Positions 1 to 11,400 of a DNA stretch of 64,000 bases are shown here, one piece after another (within the stretch, counting starts at the first letter, position 1; each line of letters starts with the position of its first letter). The DNA comes from Tenrec ecaudatus (Eukaryota > Chordata > Mammalia > Afrosoricida > Tenrecidae). The translations under genes and the position numbers were made by a program. The stretch covers positions 49,942,001 to 50,006,000 of the forward strand of contig NC_134539.1 of the NCBI RefSeq assembly GCF_050624435.1, read 5' to 3'. The notes below the pieces were generated by a model, which ran no database searches, was not told the DNA's origin, and was given only the letters and a program-made list of their open reading frames with translations.

Positions 1-320
1 GCCATCTCCCAAAGCCAGTGTACCGGGATCTCGACAATGAGCAAGTGGAAGGGAACTGGCATTCCCTTGAGCTCAGACCAGCGATGTGCTTGAGGGGAGG
101 TGCAGAATACACACAGGGAGACGTCTCATGAGCTGAACGCCGATTTAAGACACGGCAACCAGACGGAAGGCATGTGTAGGTCTGAAACTCACCACCCCAG
201 GACAAGCTGACACTACTCTGCGTCTTAGTACCACAACAACGTAAAACAAGTCCAGGAGCAGAGATGCTAATCTTGTGCCGACCCAATTCAAGGCCACATC
301 ATCGGAGCTTGGCTCCTTAC

Positions 321-423
321 CTTGTGAGGGCATCTGTGGTAATGCGGGATGGGCTGCCGGAAGAGAGGGTGGAATGGACGGAGCCACCACAGGCTGCCCC
401 AACCCTTGCAGAGCATTCACCGC
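321..423 (-). CDS. FKBP15: FKBP15 coding exon 13 (last in window)
   Basis: Acceptor CTGTTTTAG, donor GTAAGG. A 103-nt exon encoding AVNALQGLGQPVVAPSIPPS then LPAAHPALPQMPSQ, leaving in phase 1. Human has VNTLQGGGQPVVTPSVQPSL here. The next exon is outside the window: bases 1-320 are intron with no match to FKBP15 or to a repeat I know. Confidence 0.95.
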
Positions 424-3400
424 CTAAAACAGGACGTGGGTTTGATTAATGTGTATTGGTCCGTATTGAAGTTCGGACTTATTGTCTGCTTACAACCCAG
501 GCTTTTTGGACAAACCAGAGGAAACAGTTTAGTCCAGTGTTTCCCAAAGGAGGGGATACCGCCCTCTGTGTGTGGGGGGGTGGGGGTGGGGAGGCACGGG
601 AACCATCCAAAGGTGGGCTGCGAGAGCAGATACCTAAACTTTTCCTGGACCATAGGCTACAACACCAAGATTCAGTATTGCCAAGGAGGCGTGGAGTTTT
701 TTTTTCCCCTGAAAATGGGGCAGTAAAAAAAAAAAAAAAGAAAAGAAAATGGGGCAGTAAAGCAAATAAATTTGTTAACCTAAGGTTTAGACAGTGGTCC
801 TCAACCTTCCTAACGTCTCAACCCTTTAACGCAGTACCTCGTGTTCTAGTGACCCTGTGTGTGGGCATAGGTGCATGTGGGTAGACCCGCCTGGAGACGG
901 ATAGAGGAGCCGTGTGTCCGTCCCTTAGACCACTGGAAAGATGACCAGATTTTAACATTGGTAAAGCGGGACACCAGTGAGACACCATCGATGAAACTCA
1001 TATCCTGGCGAAATAGCCACATGGCAGCCAAAAACCATATACCCTAGCTTGCCGTGCATTCTGCCGCGGGACGCAGGACAAATTGTTAAAAATCGGGACG
1101 TCTGGTCACCTTACACAATGGTGTCACTTTGAGTCAGAATTGTCTTGGTGGCAGTGAGGAAACATTTTAATAAGGAGCCCTGGTGGTGCAGTGGTTAGAA
1201 GCTGGGATGTTTACTGCAAGGTGGGCAGTTTGAAGCCACCACCCAGCTCCTGAGGAGAAGGAAGGGGCTTTCGACTGCCATACAGAGTTACTGCCTGGGA
1301 AACTCACAGGGGCAGGTCTACCTCAGCCTAAAGGTGGCTATGGGTTAGCACCGACTCATGGTAGTGAGAGAGAAACATTTTTATTTTTTTAAAATTTTAT
1401 TTCCAAGACTATTATATTATCCAAATGTTATTAATGGAGCACCCATTTTGACTAAAAATTAATCTTTACTAACATAATAGATTCTAGTAAATTTATATTA
1501 ACTACTTAAAACTTGCTGATATTTGTGAAAGAGATGTGGAATTGCTTCCATTTCTTAAGACAAGTGAAAGTTTCAGGTTCCAATTTTTATCGTTTTGCAT
1601 GGAATCTTTCTCAACAATGATTCTGGATTAAAGGGAGAAAGCTCAATAATTTGAACCAAATAACCAAAACATGGTACCACATGCATTACTCAGTCTACTG
1701 TAGCCAGGGGACATACCTCAGGTTCTGAATCAGTGGGCTCCAGCTGAGGGGGAAGGATGGGCAGCATGGGCTGACCCATCTTGGCCATCCGAGAGATCAA
1801 CTTGGCCTTGACTGTATCAGGATTCTAAAGAGAGAGCACAGGCAGAGAAATCACTGCAAGCCAATGTCCTTATCTTCAGGCACCTTTATCCCTCTGACTC
1901 TTTTATCAAAACCTTCAACAAGTTCAGTTGTCACATCTACCTAAAGCCATTTTGTCTAAAAAATGGAAATAAAAAATTTCTTTTCTTTTTTATAAAGATT
2001 TCTTGAACAGAAGTATACTTGTACAAAATGATCCACTAGATGGAGAAAGAAATCATCATAACCTCTATTTTCATTATGGTTAAATTACAAACATAAGCCT
2101 GCATCGGAGTGAAATTTCTTAATATGGCTTTTACCCAAGTCTCTTGAACTCCCACCAAATGACTGGGAGTGGTGTAGTGGTTATCCATTGGGCTGCTAAC
2201 TGTGAGGTCAGCAGTTTGAAACCACCAGCCAGCTCTGTGGGAGAATGAGGCTTTCTATTCCCTTTAAAGAGCTGGTCTCAGAAACCCAAGGGGCAGTTCT
2301 ACCCTGTCTATAAGGTTGCCATGAGTCGAAACTGACTAGACGGCAGTGAATCTGTATGTGTAACAGCAGTAGAGGGGAATGGTTTTTGTTACCACCCTCC
2401 TGGGTCTAAGGAGGGGCCATCTTTGAAGCAAGAGCAGAGAGAAAGCACAGGACCTGGAGAAGAGCATGTTCCAGAGCCCTGTCTGAAGGGTCCGAGGCCG
2501 AGACAAGAGGCACCAGAAGCTGCGTCATGGAGACCACGAGCAGAGCAAGAGGAGCAGCGCCAAGACGATGGGGCTCTGAGACAAAGCGACAGGCCAGCTT
2601 CCTGCTCAGGGATAGCAGCGGCCAAGAGATCATGCACTGACAAGCTGAAAAGCTCGACTGCTGGTTGAGCAGAGGTGGTAATGTAGATTAATGACTGTAT
2701 CCTTACTGTTTACTGATCCTGACTTGTGGTAACCTATTAACTTGCCTAATAAGCCCTTGAAATTGCGCTTGTGAGTTCTGCGGGGCCACTGCACCAGAGC
2801 AGCAGAGTGACTTGGGAGAAATGGTTGGCGTCAGTAGATACACAAGCCTGGGGCATAGAGGCGCTTCTTATCCTGGCCCGACACCAATGGGGATGCCAGA
2901 AGAGGTCAGATGTGCCCACTCCATTGACTGCATGGCCATTGCGGAGATGAGCAGTTCAAGGGCAGACAGCTTATAAGGATTTGAACACTTAATGTAGACG
3001 CTCAGGCCAACTTACACACTGACTCTCAAGTAGGAGGAAATAAATAGAGGCAATGATTGATTTTTAGTCTGAATCAATAGCTCTCATTTCTTTCCCCGCT
3101 TAGCCCACTGGCAGGTCAAATCCACCTAGCAGAACTATGGAAGAGAGAAGTCTTTGGGATCTGCTTCCCCGGAGACTACAGCTCAGAAAATCCTACAAGG
3201 CAGTTCTGTTCTGGACCTGAGTCGGATGGGACTGGAGGCAACTAAGAACAAGCTAAAGCTCACTAGGACTGGGGACGCAGGCTGTGCACTTACTGGATCG
3301 ACTGTAAGTTGTTCATGGAGGGAAGTCGTTTTGGTACGAAGAGTTGGCTCCCTGAAAACAAACAAAAAAGTATATTCTCAGATGAACAATTTTCTATCCA

Positions 3401-5457
3401 AATGCTTATTTATATCCACATTTGTCTTGGGCATACAAGGGGGCTTTAAAAAGTTCAAGGAAAAATTGTATCATCTTTCAATTCCATTTTTCCTTGAGAT
3501 TTTAAAACTCCTTTATTTGTACTTATACTCATGATCCCACCGTCTTAGTATTCTCTTATCACCTGAGTTAGCACTTTTAAAGAGGCCGTTTGTCAGGGAG
3601 AGCCCACGCAAGGATTCCCCACTTTCTCCATCCAACTTCCTTTTGCTGTTGTAAAGTTATCTTGGTTTTCAACTCCATCTTTGTTTCTCAACGTCCTGCA
3701 ATTCCCTTGATGGACAGAACCCCAGCATCTTACCCTGATTTGAAGGGCACCGCTGTGGATGGTGACGGAGCAGGAGCAGGGTCAGCACAGAGGCTGTCAG
3801 CACCAGGTGTGGGAGAAGGGGCCGCGGAATCCCGGGAACTAACACCGTGCCCATCGGAGCCAGAGTCTCGGGCAAACTTCACCTAGGAAAAGATCCACCA
3901 CAGCTTGGAGACACGGTAGACAAGGTGCTATTCCCACTCTATTGTCCTTTTCTTTATTCTTCATCACACAAGTTTATTTATTCGTTCATTGTAGTCAAAT
4001 ACATCGAGAAGCAGAAGGAAAACAGTAATAGCCACTTGTAATTAAAGTGCCAAGCACTAGCATTCTTAGAATTTCAGATGGATTAGTTCACATTTTTCAA
4101 AGCATTATTTACATAAACCCCCACATTAAAACATACACACCAAGGGGGGCAGAGTCCAAAACACAAAAACAAATTCACTATCAGCAAGTCAATGCTGACC
4201 TCAAAGCAACACACTGTGGGTTTCTGAGACTGTTACTGTTTATGGGAGTAGAAAGCCCCGTCTTTCTCCTGAGGAGCTGCTGGTGGTTTCAAACTGCCGA
4301 CCATGCAGACGGCAGTCCAACACATCACCATTGTACCACCGGGGCTCAAGTGGGGCAGGGTAGGGTAAATTAACTGGGGGTGGGGGTGTTGATAAGTCGC
4401 TTAAATTGTTGAGAACAAAATTGATCATCTGAAATGTAACATTTATGATTGTATTTTATTACACTCACAAACATCACAATTGAACCTAATAATCACTACG
4501 TGAAAACAGGTTTGTTTGTTTGGAAGGGGAATGTGATTTCTTAATATGGCTCTTCTGTCTATCCATGTCTGGGTGGGACTATGCAAATAGACTGTGTGAA
4601 ACACTGACAGAGGGGTCTGGCCAGTTTAGTTGCACCTGTCCCAAGCCATGGTATTTCCCACCACCTCGTATACATGTGAACATTGAGCACTGAATAACTA
4701 AGACCAAAAAAGAATCAAAAGCATTTGAATTATGGTGCTGGCCAAGAATATTGACAGTGCCATGGACTGCCAAAACAGAGAAATACAGCCAGAACGCTCC
4801 TTGGAAGTGTGTTAAGAGTTAATCTCATAAACTTTGTTGGACATAATTTAAGGAGCGATCAGGCCCTGGAGAAGGGCGGCATGCTTAGTAAAGTAGAGGG
4901 GCAGTGGAAAAGAGGAGCGCCTTCGTTTGACAAGATGGACTGACAGTGGTTGCAATAATGGGTGCTGTGAGCATGGCACTGACCGGGCAGTGCTCCATGC
5001 TGTGGCACATAGATAGGGTCACTATGAATCAGAACCACCAGCATCTAACAACCATGAGTCCTGTACGTGCGTTGTGTGTGGCCCTGCCATAGATTAAAGA
5101 AACCAGCAGAGAAGCAGCGTTTTGGGTGGAGTGACTGGTGTCAGAATAGGGCAAAAGAAGGATGGAGGGTAGAGGCATGGCTGACCTCTGTCTTGAAGCA
5201 ACTGGTCTTTGGCTGCTGTAGCAATGGATGATCTTCTCCCTTTAGTAGCCAGAGGAGGTCAGATATAGCCCCCACACCATTTTCTCAGAGGGTTACAATA
5301 ATTTAATGAAAAAATTTTTTTAAATAACAGAAAGTACAGATATTCATGATAAAGATTTCAAATGATAAAAAAGGTAAAAAGCAAAAATCCAAGTCTATGA
5401 ATCTCATTTCCATTCTTCAGGGAAAATCACTTTTAAGTATTTAACCAATGCTCGCTC

Positions 5458-5498
<41 letters not shown>

Positions 5499-8400
5499 GG
5501 GGGTGGGGTGGGCGGGTGGTGGAGAGCGGGGATACAAACACATATATCACATAAATAGGTACTACTGTGTATATCTAGGTATACAGATACTCAAGAATAC
5601 ATAGGTATGTGGATCTCTAAGACAATACCTGTACATCGAGGGAGAGATGCAAACAGGTAGCGAACAAGAGGAAGCCCCTCCATGGGACACATTGACACAG
5701 TGGCTGCAACAAAGCGCTCAAACTGACAGTCACTGTGAAGACAGTGCAGGCTCAGGAAGGATTGTTTACTGGTGCTCACAGGGCGTTTATGAGTCGGAAC
5801 CGACTTAACAGCACCTAATAGCAGCAGCATGTGATACACATGCAGCACAGATACACACACAAGAATCTATACGGATGTAGACATGTAAGCTATACATATA
5901 CACACAAATGCATATGGACACACAAGACCATACTATCTATACTGTTCTGTAACTTTCAAAAAAATTAACAATACATTTTGGTTATTTTTTAAAGTTACGA
6001 TAAGTCCTCTATATGAAAATCCAAATTTTAATCCATCTCTTGATGACAGGCATTAAAGTTGTTTCCCATTTTTTATGATTACAAACACAGAAGAGGAAAG
6101 GGGAATCTTTGCATGTTTACGTGAAATATAATGATAGGATGAATTTGTAGCTATGGAATTGCTAAGCACATTAGGCAAAATTCACCATTAGATAAAAGAA
6201 AGAATGTGGAGAACTAATGTGCTCAAAACCATAACCTCTTTTAGACTATACAGAAAGCTAAGAAGGACATAAACCTTGATCTTAAGATTTCAAAATGATT
6301 GCACTTTCCACATGAACTAAAATCATACAAAAACAAAATCTATGTCTAGAGAACTTGATTTTCAAACAAAATTATTTCACTTAATGAGTAAAGAGGCAAC
6401 CTGGAAGGACATCACAAACAATACAGTGGTTTCACTCACCCGCCTAACCTCCACCTCGAACACCAGGACGGAGTCCGATGCTTGAGTCCACCCTACGACT
6501 CCTTCAGAGCCAGCAGCGCAGGACGGGGGGACAATAAGCAACCGCTTCCCTCCTTTTCTCATACCCAGCATTCCATCCTCCCAGCCCTTTAGGAATCAGA
6601 AAAGGGGAAAAACTCGTCAGACACAAGCTTTCTTAAAAAGAAAAAGCAAAGTACAAGATTATTGGCTTTTACTCAACCATGTTTTTCAGGTTGACACTAT
6701 CTTTACAGGTCAAGTGTCACCTTCCACCCAAATGGGTCACAAGGTACCTAGCGTGGCATTTCTAACCATATTTGTAAACACTGGATATCTGTGGTTGGAC
6801 GAAATACACTTATTTTCCCTGGGGAGAGCAATGGAGGAAGTACAAGAACTGTAACAAGTTATCATTTAGTAAGCATATCTTTCCAAGCATTGTTCTAAGG
6901 GTCTTATAAACATTATTGTGTTTACTGGATTTTGCTACAAGTATTTGTGAGCTTTTTAGTCTACTTCACTTCATCCCCAGTCTTTTCATAAACACCCTGT
7001 GCTAATTTTTTTACATTATACAAATACTTTGGGGGAGGGGAGGGGCACAGTTGCTGAAAAAGGTAGAACGGACCTATTATTTGCTTACATAAAGGCTGAA
7101 AATAATATCAAAATGTTGGTGGCATTATCCCCATTTTACAGATGAGATGTTTACATTTACTTACCATCCCAAGAGGTTACAGCTAAGAACACAGAGTTGG
7201 TAAGTTTCTCCACAATTCACACCAGACCTGGCTAGGTTCAAAGTCTAACCCCTTTAACTGCTATGATCTACAGGAAGAAATCTTCCAAAAACTCTGGGGA
7301 AGGAAGTCAAGTGAAAAAAAGCTATCTGCCATACAGATGAACGACGACTTCAGAACGCATCGATCGATGTGTCCAGCTACAATGATACCCCTCATATGCA
7401 AAAATATTCATTTTCTAAACCACCTACATAGTGGTCATGAACAAATTCACAACTTGAGCCAAGGTCCTTGGACTCCAACCCCAGTGCTCCAGCTGCTAGG
7501 CCTCGGTTAGCGCTCACACTGTTTGGGGCGTGCTGACTGACCATACCCCAGAAGAAGGCAAATGATCTCATTACTACGACACACATCAGGGAAGACGTTC
7601 CACCTCTTTCCTCTGTCAGGCCATAAAAAACACCACCAGACCACTGCCATGAAATCCCTCTTGACTCACAGGGACGTCACAGGACAGAGTCGAACTGCTC
7701 CCTAGGCGGTCTAGGACTGCAGAAAGCCTCATCGCTTTCCTGCCACTGAGTCACAGGAGAAAAGGGGCAGGACCAAGGAAAGTATGCATATGCAATGTAG
7801 CCTCACAGGTACAAGTCTCCGAATGCAGACGGCAACCACATTTGGCCTCTCTGACTTTTCAGGCAAGTCTTTCCAGACTCAGAAGCTATGTCCAGGTTGC
7901 AAAATTCACAAAATGTAATCTACATTATGCAAACTGTAGCTGATTGAATTATGTAATAAAAGAGTTAAGCCTTTACCTTGATGACTTTTCCGGATCCTAA
8001 TTTCAGACGAAGCAGTTTATCTTTGTTAGAAGTGGAGTCAAAAACCTGCAATTCCATCAGTAAGATAAGTCAGCCAATTAAAAAACTTATCATCATCATC
8101 AAGATAGTCAACTAACTACATGACAGCACAGGCTTCTGGACTGGGAAATGTTGATATACTGGGAAAATAGCTCTGAGAGGACCTGAAGGATGGGCCACAG
8201 CTAAGATGTGACATTACACTGAGTACCTCTGAGACACTGTTTTCCAGGTTCAGAAAATAATTAAGACCTCTCTGCATATCAAAGCATTTCATGTCTATAA
8301 AAGAATTTCAAGTAAATTATATGTTGGAGGCTGACACCAAGCCTACCAAATAAACAAGGTAAAAACTATGAAGCATCCTTGGGGCGGGGGGAATTAAAAG

Positions 8401-11400
8401 CTTAAATGACATAGTAAGGTCAAATCAAGATTTACATTGGACTCAAAACCCCATTTTTTAAAAAAAACTCAGCCCAAAGCTCTTTTATACTCTATTGCTT
8501 CTGAGTATATCCCACCTGAATTTTGAGAAGAGCTCAAGAATGGACTTGTCTCACTGAACACTAATGACAGAAGACATGACGAGCCGTGGGAGGACATCAA
8601 CCACATTATACATGAAGAAAGCAAGAGGTCATTAAAACGTCAGCAAAGAAAAGAAAGGCCAAGTGGATGTCAGAACAGACTCTGAAAAGTAGTCTTGATT
8701 GTAGAATAGCAAAAGCACATGAAAAAAATGATGAAATAAAAGAACTAAACAAAAAATTACAAAGGACAGACTGATAGACAAAGTATGATCATGAAATGTG
8801 AGAAGACCTGGGGTTAGAAAACCAAAAAGGAAGAACATGCACAGCTTATCTCCACCAGAAAGAACTGGGTGTAAAAATGTAAAGCCTCTAATTACAGTAT
8901 TTAAAGATTCTATGGGCAAAATATTGAGTGATGCTGGAAGCATCCAAAGAAGATGGAAGGAACACACAGAGTCACTGCACCAACAAGAACTAGTCGACAT
9001 TCAACCATTTCAAGAACCGATGGTACAAAGAAGTCTAAGCAGCCTTAAGGCATTCTTGAAAAGCAGAGTTCCAGGAATGATGGATACTAATTGAAATGTT
9101 TCAATTAAAAGATGAACCACTGGAAATCTGGCCAACTGCCTGGAAAAGATCCATATGTGGGCCCATTCCAAAGAAAGATGGCCCACCAGGAGGTGGGAAT
9201 TATTGCAGAAGACCATTCAACAGTGGGTGAAACAGTAGATCAACAGTGAGCTGCCAGAAATTTGAGCCAGATCCAAAAGAGGATGTGGAACAAGGGATAT
9301 CATTGCTGACGTCAGATTTCTCTGGGCTGAGGGCAGAGAATATCAGAAAGATGTTTACTTGTGTTCCACTGACTATGCACAGGCATTCAACTGTGTAGAT
9401 AGATCATTTGGTAACAAACGGAACAGCATTGTGAAGAATGGACATGCCAGAATACTTCGCTGTGCTCATACAGACCTGTCTGTGGTTCAAGAGGTAATCA
9501 TTAGAATAAAACTGAGAGAATACTGCATGGCGTAAAATCAGGAAAGGTGCTGTGTGCCAGGGTTGCACACTTTCCCCATATTTATTCAACCTGTATACCG
9601 AGCAAACAATCCGAGGAGCAGGACTATCTGGAAAGGAACACGGCTTTTTAACAGCCTCCAATATGCAGGTGACACAACCTTGCTTGCTGAAAGTGAGAAC
9701 GACTTGAAGCCCTTGCTGAGGAAGATCAGGGCCTGCAGCATCCACTATGGATGACCCAAAGAAAACCAAAATCCTCCTAAGGGAACCGGTAAGCAGCATC
9801 ATGATACATGGAGAAAGACTGAAGGTGTCAAGGGTTTCATCTTGCTTGGATGCACAAGCAGTGCTCATGGAGGCGCTCTCTTTTTACAAGAGCAGAAAGC
9901 CTCAATTTTCTCCCATGGAGCAGCTGGTGGGTTTGAACTGCTAACCTATGGGTAGAAGCCCAACACTTTAATCTCTGTACCACCTTGGCTCCTGGACAAA
10001 ATATACTTATGCACGATTAACAAACATACTTGGGAAGTGAGTTTCCACTTTCCCTAAGTAGAAGCACCACAGTGGCTTGGCACAGATTTTTTTATTACCC
10101 AATGTCATGAACATAGGGTCGCTATGGGTCAGCAGTGACTCCATGAGCACTGGTGGGGATCCAAGCAAGGTGAACTCCTGACGGCAGCCACACACACACA
10201 TTGATAGTGACTAAAACCGGGCTTCCCGACAAGAGCTGCAAGCCACAATCGTAACACCTGATGCGGGATAGCTCTGGCTCTCCTTAAGCAACAACGGAAC
10301 TTGCAAGCGTACATTTTCTTACCTGGCCCAGCCCGTGATTCTGGAAGAGCCAGCCAGTATATGCCACTTCCAGAGAATCTCCAACTTCTACCGCAGAGCC
10401 CTCTGCTACAGCGAGGTCCTGTGAGAGCACCACATCCAGGGCAGGGGCGCTGTTGCACTTGGCAATGCACACCTACAAAATAAAACCACAGCAGCATAAG
10501 CCGAAGTCCGGCTCAGCACACACTCAGCGCATTATGCCCTTTCCAAACAGTTGCATCCACTAAGAACACAAGACATTTGTGAAGCAAGCCACTCCTGTTA
10601 GTCATCTTCCCAGGAATCAAAGTGGCTAAGATGATGGCTTTGGCATCGAAGGAGTTAACCACTTACAAATTCTGTGACCTTGGTCAAATACTTAACCTCT
10701 CTGGACCCTAGATTATCCATTCATAAGTGGAGATAAAAACATAGGGTGGTTCTGAAAATTGCCTGAGCCAATACAAATATAGCCCGGACACACTATCTGG
10801 TAAGTAACAGCATCACCCGCGTGCTAAACTGTTACGATCTGCTATTTCGGCATTTAAAAAAGTGACAAAAGAAAAGAGCCTCCCCAGAACACCACCACAG
10901 CCAATATGAAGGGGTGGGGGGGTGGGGGTGGGTAAGGAGCGCATGGAGTGGAGACCTGAAGCCCATCTGTAGACAACTGGACATGCTCTCACAGAAGGGT
11001 CACAAGGAAGAGATGAGCCAGTCAGGGTGCAGCACAGCACCAATGAAACACACAACTTTCCTCTAGTTCCTTAATGCTTCCTTCCCTCAACTATCATGAC
11101 CTCAATTCTACCTTACAAATCAGATGAGACCAGAGCTTGCACACTGCTACAGATAAGAGCCTGCACACAGGGAATCCAGGATAGATAAGCCTCTCAGGGC
11201 CAGCAATGAGCATAGAGATACCATGAGGAACAGGGGAAGGTGGGGGGAGAAAGGGAGAATCAATCCCAAGGATCAACATATAACCCCCTCCCAGGAGAAT
11301 GAACAATGGAAAAGTGGGTGAAGGGCGACAGAGGACGAGGTAAGATATGAAAATAATAATCTATAACTTATCAAGGGTTCAGGAGGGAGGGTGGCGGGGG

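Noticed and set aside
1..320. A further FKBP15 exon upstream of base 321 on the minus strand
   Set aside because: No minus frame here matches the expected Gln/Ala/Ser-rich continuation, and no paired acceptor and donor frame a conserved segment.
456..884. 142-codon plus open frame
   Set aside because: It crosses two DNA-transposon remnants and an A-run (poly-Lys). No conserved motif.
1168..1260. tRNA-like A and B box phrases in SINE heads as functional tRNA genes
   Set aside because: They sit in every AfroSINE head, lack a foldable cloverleaf and continue into SINE bodies.
8632..9000. 122-codon minus open frame rich in Phe, Leu and Ser, looking like a membrane protein
   Set aside because: It is antisense to an A-rich RTE linker region; the hydrophobicity comes from T-rich codons.
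9404..9868. 154-codon minus open frame, the longest in the window
   Set aside because: It is the antisense of the decayed RTE remnant, whose plus strand carries recognisable RT motifs. No protein domain on the minus frame.
10101..10160. Possible short RTE or SINE tail (GGGTCGCTATGGGTCAGCAG)
   Set aside because: Only about 40 bases match and no boundaries can be set, so it is not listed as a separate element.
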